A stretch of 64,000 nucleotides of DNA, taken from the NCBI GenBank assembly GCA_007644065.1, contig VJWN01000020.1, positions 363,874-427,873 of the forward strand, written 5' to 3'. Both the position numbers and the translations under genes were made by a program. The notes under the pieces were generated by a model that was not told where the DNA came from, did no database searches, and saw only the letters and a list, made by a program, of their open reading frames with translations. This DNA is from Margaritispora aquatica (lineage: Eukaryota; Ascomycota; Leotiomycetes; Helotiales; Discinellaceae). Positions 35,359-47,165 of this stretch are shown here, piece after piece. The first letter of the stretch is position 1, and every line of letters begins with the position of its first letter.

Positions 35359-36769
35359 ATGAAGAACCAACTCACCAGCACAGCTCTCACCACCCTTCTC
35401 CTCTCCCTCTCTCTCCCCATCCAAGCCAGCGCACTCACCGTCCGGACTAGCAAAGACTCGACAAGAATCTGCAAAGACTACACCATCCCGGTCTCCATCT
35501 CCACCGTCGCATTCGTGCCGATCTACACCCCCTTCAGCACGCCCTACTCACCCATCGGATTCCTCAACGCGCTCAACCGCCGCGACAAGGACACCTCATT
35601 CGTCCCTTTCCTCACCACCACCACCACCACCACCACGGCCAACACCACCACACCGGTCCTCAAGCCTTTCAGCGCCACTTATCAGATCTCGGGTACTCTC
35701 TGTACCCCGACCAAAGATGATGGCAAGACGAAGACCTTGATGTTGGCGACGCATGGGTTGGGCTATGATAAGCGGTATTGGGATTCTGGGTATGAGAAGG
35801 AGAATTACAATTTTGTGGATTGGGCTGTGGGCAAGGGGTATTCGGTGTTCTACTATGATCGCTTGGGGACGGGAGCGTCGTCTAAGTGCGTACCCTATCT
35901 CTCAATTACTCGTGATGAATGAGCTGTTCGGGATGTGAGCTGACGATTGATACATAGGGTACCTGGATACAATGAGCCCCAGGCTTGGGTGCAGCTTGCT
36001 ATTTTGCAGCAATTAACGATTCTGATCAAGACTGGCAAGTACAACAATGGCAATGGCGTGCCTTCGAAGATTGTCCAGTAAGTTCATCACCTCGCTTAGC
36101 AGTTCATCCGAATCGAGTCGAATCAAGACATAAATACTGACCATCTTCAGCGTCGGCCACTCATTCGGCTCCTTCCTCTCCAATGCTCTCATCGGCGCGA
36201 ACCCCTCCCTCTCTGACGGCGTCATCCTCACCGGCTCAGGATACTACTCTGACTCCGGAAAGTACCTCGAGACATGGAGTCCCCGCAGCGCCCCCGACGT
36301 CTCATCCGGAAAATGGGCCGGAAGGGACAAGCACTATGTCACCTGGGTCGATGCATTCGCCCACGAAGCCTCATTTTTCTATCCTGGCTCTTTTGATGTC
36401 AAGGCCTTGGCATATGCGGAGAGCATCAAGCAGCCGGTGGCGGCTGTGGAGATACTGACGCTTGCAACATTGAATCTGACGGCAGCGGAGTTTAAGGGAC
36501 CCGTTATGGTGAGTAGCCGCCTGGCTCTGTTTAAGTAATGAATGCTGACTTGGTTCCTGTAGACTATTAGTGGAGAGTTTGATCTGCTTGTTTGTGGTGG
36601 GTATTGTCCAGGTATCGTGGCGGATTGGAACAAAGAGACATTCTTCCCCAAAGCCTCTGATTTCAAGGCTGCCATTCATCCTGGTGTTGGGCATGGTATC
36701 AATTTGAGCTATAACGCAACTGGTGCATACAAGGCTGTGACGGAATTTTTGGCCAAGAATGGACTTTGA
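35359..36769 (+). CDS. Secreted alpha/beta hydrolase
   Basis: Four exons (35359-35885, 35958-36077, 36151-36508, 36563-36769) give 403 aa. The first 25 residues form a clear signal peptide (LTTLLLSLSLPIQASA), so the enzyme is probably extracellular. The alpha/beta-hydrolase parts are in order: oxyanion region LATHGLGYD, strand FYYDRLGTG, nucleophile elbow GHSFGS (the H is split across an intron), acid candidate in SGEFDLLV, and catalytic His in PGVGHG. A Thr run of nine residues from an ACC microsatellite (about 35611-35637) lies in the N-terminal part. Cys in LLVCGGYCPG may form a disulfide. The substrate (ester, lipid or polyester) cannot be told. Confidence 0.88.
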
Positions 36770-37451
36770 GTGTTGGAGAATTCCACGCAAGACACTGGCC
36801 AATAAATGTCCTACGTCCAACAAGCTGAATTTGAGAGACGGGCTATTTGTAGCTGCGACGGAGATCTTTGGTAGATTTATGACTGTGTGGACTGATAGAC
36901 GAGCTTAATTTCATATAGACGTGTTGCAGAGTTTCGTACTGGTGATGCTTGATATATAATAAAATAAAATAATTGTCTTTTCCAAACCTTCAAGGTACAT
37001 CATCTAAATGATGACCTATTTAGACAAGGCTCTGGGTCTGAGGGTTTCAACCTCCTAAGGCTGATTATGATGTCTTCTGTATTAATATGCAGGTGACCAA
37101 GCCACAATTCTCTTTGTAGGTAGCGCCAGCTTGAGAAGGCTCCGGGAATCCCAAAAAAAATTCTGCAGTCCGCGATGATCTGATCTAGTTGAAGATAACC
37201 AGCTAATCGGCTTTTGATTCTTCTGGAAACTGCCGTAAATGCCAATCATCAGATCTCATCAAGACCTCACTCCACTAAGGCAATAATCACGTGTGACCTC
37301 ATCCAGGAGAGGCATCTCTCCATACGCACATTGGTGCCAGTACTACAGCCTTGCGAGTTCTCCTACTTCCAATGGATCACTTGCTTGAGGATATTCATGG
37401 AGCGCCTAGTGACGATGATAAATCGCAAAATCAAAAGAGGAGAATGTTTGT
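36770..37451. other. Intergenic region, no gene seen
   Basis: This lies between the hydrolase and the decayed HET gene. The first 200 bp include AATAAAATAAAATAAT (36957-36972), a likely polyadenylation region. The right part might hold a lost first exon of the HET gene, but I cannot show it. Confidence 0.45.
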
Positions 37452-39585
37452 ATGATCTGCTTCAACCTGAATCTTGCGGCGTCTAGTGTTTATTTCTTAC
37501 ACGATGATGATAAGAGTCCCAGAACTCAAGATAGACTGAGAGAAGAGGCTACAGAAGAATGTTTAACTTCTATAGAATATGACGATTTGGTGGAATCTGA
37601 TCGGCTTGGCAAGTGCAAGTATTGCCATTTAGTCTACCACTGTCTGCGTGAGGAAAATGCCAGGCCGGATAAATCTAGGTCAACAACGATCAAAGTCATC
37701 GCGCAACCCAATAATCCGTTTTACATATACTGGAAGGATACATTCAGAGGAGATCGCGGGGTTCAGGTATATGCTGAAAAAGGTGGGTCTTAGACATTGA
37801 AGTTGGCTGCGTTTAAAGTCAAAACTGACAGTAGGTATAGGCACAAAACCTTACATACCTCAATTAGGGACGGCTACAGGAGTAGCTCCGCGTTCTTTCG
37901 CAGAATCCACCTTCACCCAGATTCGTGAATGGATCCGAGAGTGTGAGATGGATCATGAAAGATGTCCTCGGATATATCCAGCTACACGACCAAGAAGACT
38001 CGTCGATCTTGGCGTAGCGACACCGCCCAAAGGAGAATTCAGAATCCGACTTATCCAAGACCGTCTCGATCCTGTGAAGTATATCGCTTTGAGCCATTGC
38101 TGGGGACAAGAACAAACTTTCGTCACAAAGAAGGCGACCCTTACGATACGCCTAAAAGGTATCGCTTGGAATGATCTTCCCAAAACATCCCGTGATGCTA
38201 TCAAGGTTGCTAAGAAACTCTATATTCGATATCTTTGGATTGACTCATTGTGTATCCTCTAGGATGATAAGTAAGACTCCCCTGATTTTGAATCATATCA
38301 AGTTGATGCTTGCTGATATACCATTATTACTTAGAGACGATTGGGAGGTGGAATCGGCCAAAATGGCATCGATATACGAGGATGCGTATCTCACGCTTGC
38401 ATTCGCATTGTCACCAAGTGATGCTCACGGTTTTCTCGGCAGAGATGAAAACAGGGCTAGTTATGCATCTAGGCCTGTCAGAGGAGCGAACAACACTCGT
38501 TTGCGCCAAATCCACGATTATCGATCCATTCCAGCAGAAGATATACTCGGTACTCGAGCATGGACAATGCAAGAGAAGATCATTCCACAACGGCTATTAA
38601 CATTTTCACTTGGCGTGAGCTTTCAATGTCGAGAAGCTGACTGGTGCGAGTGTGGGAGTGGCCCCTATCTAGACCTTTTGCAAGGTGATAGTGATCTTCT
38701 ACAGAGATGGGATCGCGCGCTCTGCCATATCGTTCTAGAGTACGTTGATTCTATGACGGACATATATCAGTTCTGGCTTCATGGAATTGTGGTTCCATAC
38801 AGCAAGAAGAGATTGAAAGTATTGTCTGACCGTTTGCCGGCAATTTCTGCTCTGGCACAGAAGTCCAAGTGAAAGCTTGACGGTGAATACATAGCTGGCA
38901 TCTGGAGAGACGATTTGATTTGCGGCTTAAGCTGGAGCAGTGATACCGAAAGCTATGATGGTGAGATTCAGAGAGATGTGAGCGAACGAGCACCATCATG
39001 GAGTTGGGCTTCTGTCGAGGGGCGGATCAAATTTGGATACATCAACGAATCTTTGTATAGTCGAAATCTAAATCTTCGTATGATTATTAAGGAATGCGTT
39101 GCTCCTAGCCTTAGAAACGAGGATCAACCTAATCAGGGGATTCTACGCGTCAAGGAGCCACTGTTCGATGCATGCTAATTATTGAAAACCAAGGACGTCA
39201 TCAAATAGCAGCGTATCAGCTACACCCTAATCAAGGTGATGATCGGGACATGGTAACTAACGGACTGTCAATTGACACCCTGCTGGAACAAGTTTTTGAG
39301 AAGGGTGATGCGGAGGGAGAATTGAGAACTCGACTTGCTCGTTGCAATGAGAACGCTGAGTACGGGTCTATCAGAGGGCCGGTGTTGTGTATGCTTCTCT
39401 ATCAACTGAGCCAAAGCGACGGCTTCGATCTTCGCGAGTTTCTCGTTCTTGCGAAGAATTTCCCCGATCCTCTAAGTCCCAGGAGAGAGACTTATCAGCG
39501 CTTAGGTCTGCTGAGATTATCGGAGAAAGCAAAGGGCCACTTTTGGATCGACGAATTTCCAGAGCATGATATTATTATCGTCTAG
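37452..39585 (+). pseudogene. Decayed HET-domain (heterokaryon incompatibility) gene
   Basis: HET-domain proteins trigger cell death when genetically different hyphae fuse. Recognisable parts are an N-terminal region (SIEYDDLVESDRLGKCKYCH), the start of the HET core (YIALSHCWG near 38082), LWIDSLCIL near 38236, and the later motifs ASIYEDAYLTLA, TRAWTMQEKIIPQRLLTF and APSWSWASVEG. Introns at 37783-37840 and 38271-38334 fit. The reading is broken by a TAG at 38260-38262, where the family has Gln in CIxQDD, by a TGA at 38870-38872, and by a frame change near 39165-39180. Both stops are one C-to-T change from a sense codon (CAG, CGA). The start is unknown. I describe it as a relic and do not restore it. 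Confidence 0.85.
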
Positions 39586-40687
39586 CCGACCTAATGAGAG
39601 AGGATAATATACACACAAATAAGACGTCCAAAGATGAGAGAAAAACAACCCAATGGAAATTTTGATTCCATCTAATGACTCACTTGTCTCCCAGAGCAGA
39701 TGATTTTCTGCACTTGGACAGTTGATGAGCGTGGTGATAGGATTTACTTCCTACTTAGGGACCAATATCACACTCGTGAGTGTGGATCCTCCATGCCAAA
39801 GAGTCGAAGCATATAAAGTGCCCGAGGTTCTGATTCAGATCAATGCCCTGTATGCGGTGGCTTGGAGAACAACGCTGGTTGAAGATTGGAATGTCTGCAG
39901 TAAGGTATTTAGGAAAAACATTGTGGTTGGAGCAGGTATTTGAATTGGGATGGAGATGTTCTGGAAGGGCTGGTGGCTAACTATCTACCTCCAATCAATT
40001 CCTGAATGGGACTAGCTGATGTTCTAACCTGGAATGGAACCTGGACCTAGAATCTGTCATGTGACAAGGTGTCCTGGGCGGCCGGGCTTTTTTTAGACGC
40101 TTTGCCGGTCGCTTGGGTGACGACAACTTTACCCCTGTGTATTCGCGACCAAGGAAAATCAACACGCGCAAGGCAAGGCTAGGCTAGGGTTAGGTACTGT
40201 ACCTCTGCTCTGTAGTACACCAGAACAAAGATCATGCAAAGACTTTAGAAAAAGAATGCAATGAATATAAATGAATATAAATGGATTTCCAAAAACTTAA
40301 TAATCAGATACCTTTCAATTGAAAACAAACACATGTTTCTTAAACTTTAAAAATCCATGAAACATTAAGATAGATTAAATTCCAGGCTAACAAAGCTCCC
40401 CGCCTCTTGCCCAACCTCCCGCAAATGGGAAGCTCGCTGAAAATCAACACAGCCGCAGGAACTCGTACATTTCGTCGTACCTCGCTATACTCTCTTCTAA
40501 ACATTACCTACTTTCTCCCCATCATTCGCTGCGCATTTGTGCAATTGCCATCTTTGAAATTACTTCCAACTTCAATTTGCCATAAACAATGCTCATCTAG
40601 AGCCTCGAGGCGTGTAAACATATTCGAACCACGGATGCCGGAAAACTGCTACCGGACCCAACTAAACAAAGCACTTTCTCTCTCATC
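39586..40687. other. Intergenic region with AT-rich stretch
   Basis: This separates the HET relic from the C2-domain gene. A 73-codon frame (39722-39943) has no recognisable domain. GGCAAGGCTAGGCTAGGGTTAGG (about 40171-40193) looks telomere-like only by chance. The last 300 bp are the promoter and leader of the next gene. Confidence 0.5.
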
Positions 40688-43600
40688 ATGGCAACCAAAT
40701 CAAAGGGCAATGCCCTTGCCGGTATGCATACCGCTGGCATCTTCTCAGATATGACCGTTGATGGTCCCGAAATTGGTACTTTGGTGGTTATCGTCGATCG
40801 CGCAAAGAACCTGCCAAATCGAAAGACGATTGGGAAACAAGACCCATATTGTGCTGCAAGACTAGGAAAGGAAGCAAAGAAAACGGAAACGGATCGCAGA
40901 GGGGGTCAGACGCCGAGATGGTAATGCACTTCTAAACTGCTCGTTTGGTTCGAGAGACTAACATCAATTGTAGGGATCAAGAGCTTCGATATACCGTCCA
41001 CGACTCCCCCGACTACTACCAATTGAAGGTTTCGGTATTCAACGATGACAAAAAGACTGAATTGATTGGAGAGACTTGGATTGATTTGAAGGATGTCATC
41101 ATAGGAGGCGGAGGGCAGAATGATCTTTGGCACAATCTTGGTTGCAAAGGCAAATATGCTGGAGAGATCAGGATAGAGATTACTTACTACGACTCCAGGC
41201 CAAAGGAGGAGAAGCCACTACCTGTTAAACAATCCGGAACGAATGGAGCCAATGAGAGTGGCAAAGACTCTTTGAAAGGCCCTAGACAACCCAAATCAAC
41301 AGTCAAGAGGAGACCTCTTCCATCTGATCCTGTTACTGGCGCAGTACCAACCCCTCCAGTCGTGGTCCCAGACCATGTTCAAGCCCCGCCTCGCGCGTCC
41401 CCCCCTTCTCCAACCATACCTCAAGAGCACGCTCAAACGCCATCTAGGGGTTATCAGTACCCTCCCCCCTCGTTGCCAGACCACGTTCAGACCCCCCCAC
41501 GAGGCTATCAGCAATCAAATATAGCTCCGGATCATGTTCAGACACCTTCAAGAAGCTATCAGCAGCAGCAACCACCAGCACTGGAGCAAGGTCAAACACC
41601 ACCTAGAGGCTATCAAAACCAACCGCCATCTGCAATTCCTGAGCATGTTCAAACACCTCAGCGAGGATACCAATCGTCAAACTATGTTTCTAATCAATCG
41701 CCTCTACAAAATGTCGAATATAACATGCCCCAACAACAATACGCACCAGTTCAAACATATGAAATTAGTCCTAGAATGAATGATTATGGACCACCGCCTG
41801 CTACAGTGTTACCCATGACTAGGGCAACACCGAATGACAGATACCAAACGCCTCCTAGGAACGACTATTCAAATGGATCTGGGCAGGATCGATATAGAGG
41901 ACAACAGGATCGATATAATTCGGAACAAAATTACTATGATCATTCGCCAGTCGAGGAATATGGGTCTCCTCAAAGTCCTGGTGGTCCTCCACCGCCGCCT
42001 CCAGCCCATCGGAGTAGGAAAAGCATCAATGGCAGTGCTCATGTTAGTCCCGCGCCCGCGATGAACAATTACGATGGTTATGGGTTTCCACCCTCGCCTG
42101 ATGCATATCAACCACCACACGAGAATCATCGAAGTTCGGCACCTTCATATTCTCAAAACAATTCATATCAAGCCTACAGTCCCACCAAGGAACAAGACCC
42201 GTTTCGAAGATCGGAATCCAATTTACATGAACAAGCGGCACCTCGTCATCAGTCCTACGATTCTCGATATAATGCTGACTATGGTTCGATGCAAGCAAGC
42301 GTGGAAGATGTTCCCGAGTCTCCTGGGGGTATAGACATATATGGTCACCGAAATAGCATGTCGAGAGCATCTCCGTATGACCAAGTGCCATCGCCCGCAC
42401 CTCTTAACCTCGGTGGACGAGGCAGTGCGAATTCGGGCCATAGCAGCACGAATAACACGGCCAGTCACCAATACTCAAATTCAGGTGGTTATGCAGCAAC
42501 CAATTCCCAGGTTGTCTACCGCGATCGATCTCACACAGATGCTGCTGCCTCATCGCAGACATCATACAGTCCTTTGCCTGATCAGCGATCTCGAGGACAC
42601 TCACAGGGACAATCGCAGTCGATGAACTACGCTCCACCGCCCGTGCCAGCGACATTGGTTCCTGGAATGGACCCAATGATTGCGCAAGAGATCTCGGACA
42701 GAATATACGAAGAAAAACGCGCAAACTATAGTCAGGGTGGTGGTAATTCGGCTCGTGGTCGTTATCAAAATCCTGTTCAGTATCAGCCACCTCCACCAAA
42801 ACTTCTCTCCTACCAAGAATCATCTGCAATGGTCCCGTTTGTTCCAGCTAGTGCTAGCAACAATGCAATGTACGATGAACGACAAAGCCGATATTCTGGC
42901 GATGATCGAGAAAGTCGATACGCACCCTCGATTGATGATCGAGAATCCCGGTATGCACCATCAATTGATGATCGTCAAGGAAGGTATGCAGGTGCTATGG
43001 TGCCTGTATCAAGGAATAGGGGTGTATCTCCAGATTCACGCGCCATCACTCGTAAATCTGTCAGCCCAGCGCCTCCACCATCACGCGCCATAACTCGTAA
43101 ATCTGTCAGTCCAGCGCCTCCGCCATCCCGCGATTCTAATGACACAAGACGGTTGTCAGGTGTCCCTTTTGGACCAGATTCGTACAATGCGTTCAATCCA
43201 GTAATCTCGAATTCGGTTTCCACTTCTTCTTTAAGCGCTGCTTATGATACAAAGGATATCGATATCGATGCGAAGATTATCACACACGATGGGCGAGAGA
43301 TAGACCCAAGTGATCATATTCCCGAGTCTAATTATGCACCTCTTTTGGAGAAGAAAGGTCCAACATACGCTTCGCAACAGCCTGATCGCAATTACAGGCC
43401 ACCTCCAAGTGGGCCCCTGCCACTGTCAGCATCAGGTCGTCGACCATTAAGACAGGCAGCGCCTCGACCCCAGTCAATGGCTGTATCTTCACCTATATAC
43501 ATGAATAACAGCCATCCAGAGCCGGCAGCTCCAACCGGTCGCAACCGTTTGCAAAAGAAGTCAAACCGGATGTCTACACAAGTTGCACCAAATTCGAGTC

Positions 43601-43884
43601 CCCTGGCTCCCTTGACGCTCTATCAAGACAACAGTTATGCGGCTCGAAGCTTGCCCAGGAGCAACACAATGGATTATAACTCAAATGAAAATTATGCACC
43701 ACAGTATGGAGGCAGTCCAGGAGGATATCGAGGAGCAGGAGTCCCTGCCATACCAGCCAAGGTTCCAATGAACATGGTTGGTCCGCCTCCTGTCCAGTCA
43801 GGTGGGGGCGATGCCTGGGCGTTGTTGGAAGAAATGAAGAGCATTGATCTAGGGAGTGGTCGCGCGAGACGAAGGGGATACTAG
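40688..43884 (+). CDS. C2-domain cytokinesis protein, Inn1/Fic1-like
   Basis: Two exons (40688-40920 and 40974-43884) give 1,047 aa. The N-terminal 130 residues form a C2 domain: GTLVVIVDRAKNLPNRKTIGKQDPYC, then TPRWDQELRYTV, LKVSVFND and GEIRIEITYYDSR. The rest is a long Pro/Gln/Ser/Tyr-rich tail. This plan is that of Inn1 (budding yeast) and Fic1 (fission yeast), which couple the contractile ring to septum building through SH3 partners such as Hof1/Cdc15 and Cyk3. The tail has six 20-30-residue copies containing x-HVQTPxRGYQ, a doubled DDRESRYAPSI and a doubled SRAITRKSVSPAPPP, plus polyproline in GGPPPPPPAHRSRK. The function is by analogy. ATG 40688 is the first in frame that precedes the C2 domain. 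Confidence 0.85.
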
Positions 43885-44384
43885 ACGACATCCATGGCAT
43901 CCAGTAACGATGTTGACGAAAAATGTCTTGTGTGTGTAATGTAATGTTTGTGTGATACCTCTTCTTCATTTTCCGTCGTTATAGATTTTGTCTTACTTCT
44001 TTTCTTCTGCATGAGGAGCTGGTAATAGGGTAGCAGGGTTGGGGAAGGAATATGGAGATCTCCTCTGGTATAGGATGAGGGGTTTGGTCATGGTTTGCTG
44101 GCGTTTTTTGTTTTTTTGTATTTTCTCGAATTGGGTTCTTGTGGTTTTTAGGGGATAGAAAGGGTGTTGGATTGGGATTGAGATCGGATGTGGCTATGCC
44201 TGTGTATGAATATGAATAGGTAGTTAGCAATAATGCATGCATTGCTACCAGCCTTGTTGGCACCACTTCTTCGAATTTGTGATTATGTTCATCTCATCCC
44301 ATCTTATGGGTATATCGCGCACTTATTTAACTACAAGATACAAGTATTTCACACACTCAAAACCACAACCACAACCCAATCAAC
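43885..44384. other. Convergent intergenic region
   Basis: Five hundred bases hold the 3' ends of the C2 gene (plus) and the glycosyltransferase gene (minus). No other gene or repeat is recognised. Confidence 0.5.
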
Positions 44385-45575
44385 TCATGGCTTACCGACG
44401 CTCTCATAATAATCCCTGAAACTCGCACTCTCTCCATCCCTATCAAGCACGAAATCAAACCTCTCCTCATTCTCCTTTACAAACCAGGGAACGTCCGCAT
44501 TTCCCTCAACACGATCAAACAGCGAATCCGCACGATCAAAAATATCCAGGCCCTCCCTCACCCTCCTCAAAATACCTCTCGGGTCCCGAAACCGCGGCTT
44601 GTTGTACTCGGCATGCGAGAACGACGTCACTTTATTAACCATCTCCTCCAGCGTCGCGAAGCAATAACTGCAATGCCACCCCGCGTTCCGCAGCGTATGG
44701 GGATGCGGCCCCTTGCGTAGGGTGTCGGGCAAGATGGTGGTGGTATTGCCGTGCAGTCCCTTGAACAGCGTCGCTTGCGGGTGCGGCCACTCCCTCTGCA
44801 CGCGGTTGAGCCACTGGAACGAGTAGTAGTACATGCGGCTCCCGAGCGTGAGGTTATCCGGGATCTCGCAATTCCTCAGGGCCGTCAGCGCGTCCGGGCG
44901 CGGGAGCTCGTCGACGTCCGCGACGAGCAGGACGTCGCCTGGGTGCGCTGACTGGGGCCCCGTGAGGTACGGGATCACTTGCTCGTAGACGGCGTTGCGG
45001 GAGAAGCGCTCACGCTTCCAGGGCGTGGTGAATGCGAAGCCGCTCTCGTTCAGAGTGTGCCGGATCATCTTGTCGTGGTAGCGCGCGAACCGGTCCCAGT
45101 TCTGCGCGATGGAGAGCGGCTTGGCCGTGTTGGTGAAGGTCCGCGTTGATTCGAGGATGACGAAGTAGTCAACTTGGGCATACATCTGCCCTAGGCGGAT
45201 CTCGAGCCAGTCAAGTTCCGTGTTGATGAGGATGAGGTCGTAGATTTTCCTGCGCTGGTTGCGGTGCTTGTACGGCGCAAAGCGACGGTGTTGGCAGAAC
45301 ACTTTCGCTTCTTCGAGGGGGAGGAATCCGTGGATATCTGGGCTTGCGTGGTGAGGGCGTTGGTTGGAGATGACTGCTGGTTGAGCTGTGGATGAAGAAG
45401 GTGATTGGTATGTGGTAGGCTCGTCTTTGTACTGGAACGACGTCTCTGAAATGTTCAGTTGGAACAAGATCGCCTCGGAATGCCAAAGGAATGTGAAGAC
45501 AAAAAAAGTGGTGAATATTCCACAAATGTAAAGTTTGATGCGGAGTTGCTTTGAAACTTGCTGTAGGTGTGACAT
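44385..45575 (-). CDS. GT17 glycosyltransferase, type II membrane protein
   Basis: A single exon of 396 aa. GT17 includes N-acetylglucosaminyltransferase III, which adds bisecting GlcNAc to N-glycans in animals; fungal members are uncharacterised. The N-terminus has a short cytosolic part, then one membrane anchor (KLYICGIFTTFFVFTFLW), as in Golgi enzymes. The catalytic region has KIYDLILINTELDWLEIRL, VDYFVILESTRTFTN, SRNAVYEQV, the DxD-like motif LLVADVDELPRP and AGWHCSYCF. ATG 45575 opens at the anchor; the frame extends 57 nt upstream but without an ATG. A short Ser/Thr stem follows the anchor (SSSTAQPAV). Confidence 0.9.
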   Translation of the reverse strand: MSHLQQVSKQLRIKLYICGIFTTFFVFTFLWHSEAILFQLNISETSFQYKDEPTTYQSPSSSTAQPAVISNQRPHHASPDIHGFLPLEEAKVFCQHRRFAPYKHRNQRRKIYDLILINTELDWLEIRLGQMYAQVDYFVILESTRTFTNTAKPLSIAQNWDRFARYHDKMIRHTLNESGFAFTTPWKRERFSRNAVYEQVIPYLTGPQSAHPGDVLLVADVDELPRPDALTALRNCEIPDNLTLGSRMYYYSFQWLNRVQREWPHPQATLFKGLHGNTTTILPDTLRKGPHPHTLRNAGWHCSYCFATLEEMVNKVTSFSHAEYNKPRFRDPRGILRRVREGLDIFDRADSLFDRVEGNADVPWFVKENEERFDFVLDRDGESASFRDYYESVGKP

Positions 45576-47165
45576 TGTCGATAGCCACAGACTATAGACA
45601 AGAGTAAAGTGATTGATGGCCAAAATCCGCAATAGAATCCGAGGAAAGAAAAAGATAAGCGTCCAGTGAAAGAGGTAAGCGAGAAAAGGAGGAGGTGAAA
45701 TTTCAAAACATCATTTTGTCGAGGGGACGGAGATAAGTAGCTTTCTCAAAGACCAACTTCAACTGCTACTTGTCGCACACCTTAACCCGTTGTTGGTATG
45801 AAGCCCAACTCGTCCAGTCGCTATGATCTGTGAGCAGATTGCGTGTGTGTGTCGGATGTATCCTTATGTGGAAAGATATCGAATACTAACCTTAAATTTG
45901 ACCAACTTATCGTTGGTTTTAGAGTTAATTTAACCCTCCAACCCCTCCTCTCACGAGGTCTAAAACCCTTCTTCCCATCAAGGTCGGTCAATCTTGTGCG
46001 GAGAATACCTCTCTTTGGCAAAGCCGAAAATGCCACCCTGGATTTGGACCAGAATCGCAGTTCAAATCGCCAGTCCAACAGGAGGTTGGAATTTCACATA
46101 AGCTCGCAACGAAAGCTTGAAACCTCCAACTGCAGCTTAACGCTACTTTAACTGGGTCGCTTTGGGCAGATGGGCATCTTCATTAGCGTGAACCAGATTC
46201 TCGGGATTCCACAGTGCCCAAAATATTCCACCTTGCGAGGCCTCGAGCCAATCCCAAGAAATGCGTACGGCACAGTAAACGTTGACATATATCCAGGCGC
46301 CATAATTGCCAGCAAAAGCTTTTGCTGGGCCAATGTTCGACGTTACCGACTGCGCACCCCTGGACATTTTAAGCGCCCATGAGCGTTTCGCGAAACCCAA
46401 CACCTGCAGTTAGATGGTGCCAACCCCGATTTGCACTTGTCATTTTATTGCTAGGGGGAGGAAGATAGGTATCAGGCATAAACATATGCCATAGCGTGAA
46501 ATCCCGGTTGATATATCTTCATAGCTTTGCTTCTGATGATCAAAGCGATTGAGCACAGGGATGTAAATCAAACGAGACCACTGTTGGTGGGGATGAAGTT
46601 CAACCTGGACTTTACGAAGTGCCTTCCTCACCCATTTCCTTCAGAAATGAATCATTGATGATGAGGTTTAAACTTCCTTAGGTCATAATGGCAGTAGACC
46701 GAAACTACTAAGTGGCAAATAAGTATGTATATTGTTTAATCCGGCTTAAAAGGCAGTGGCATACCAGAAAAAGGAATTCGAAACACAACATGATGTTATC
46801 ATCTCTTACATGCACCAAGCCCCTGAAGCATAATAAGAATTTATTAAGCAGATAACGCAGATTAGTCTTATATATCAGATCAGATCACAATATCTTTCAA
46901 ACCTTATGGCATAAAATACCTGCCGGGCGATAGTTTGAACACGCATTTAGTAAGCGAAGGACGTAAAGACTGTGTAGCTTGCTTGGCTTGCACCACTGTA
47001 CAGTATTCCAAGCAGATGTTTTACATGGATAAAACTACATACATTAATAAAGTGTGAAGCCAAACCTATATACAGTCCATGCAATAGCTGCAAGGTGGTC
47101 CCATAATCGTATCTCTTCAAATACTACCACTCCAATCCCTTCTTCACCTCATTAGCAAAAACATC
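45576..47165. other. 1.6-kb region without a supported gene
   Basis: This holds the promoter of the glycosyltransferase gene and the 3' side of the trehalase gene. Overlapping frames at 45821-46403 on both strands show no known domain. I see no repeat or terminal structure marking a mobile element. Confidence 0.5.

Noticed and set aside
40171..40193. GGCTAGGGTTAGG resembling a telomere repeat
   Set aside because: Only one imperfect unit, amid ordinary genes.
42404..42829. Minus-strand 141-codon frame
   Set aside because: It is antisense to the repetitive tail of the C2-domain protein and has no domain.
35359..43884. Secondary-metabolite cluster around the zinc-cluster factor, hydrolase and HET relic
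   Set aside because: No backbone synthase or tailoring set is present; these genes are mixed in strand and role.
45821..46403. Overlapping frames on both strands suggesting a transposon remnant
   Set aside because: I found no terminal repeats, duplication or recognisable transposase motif.
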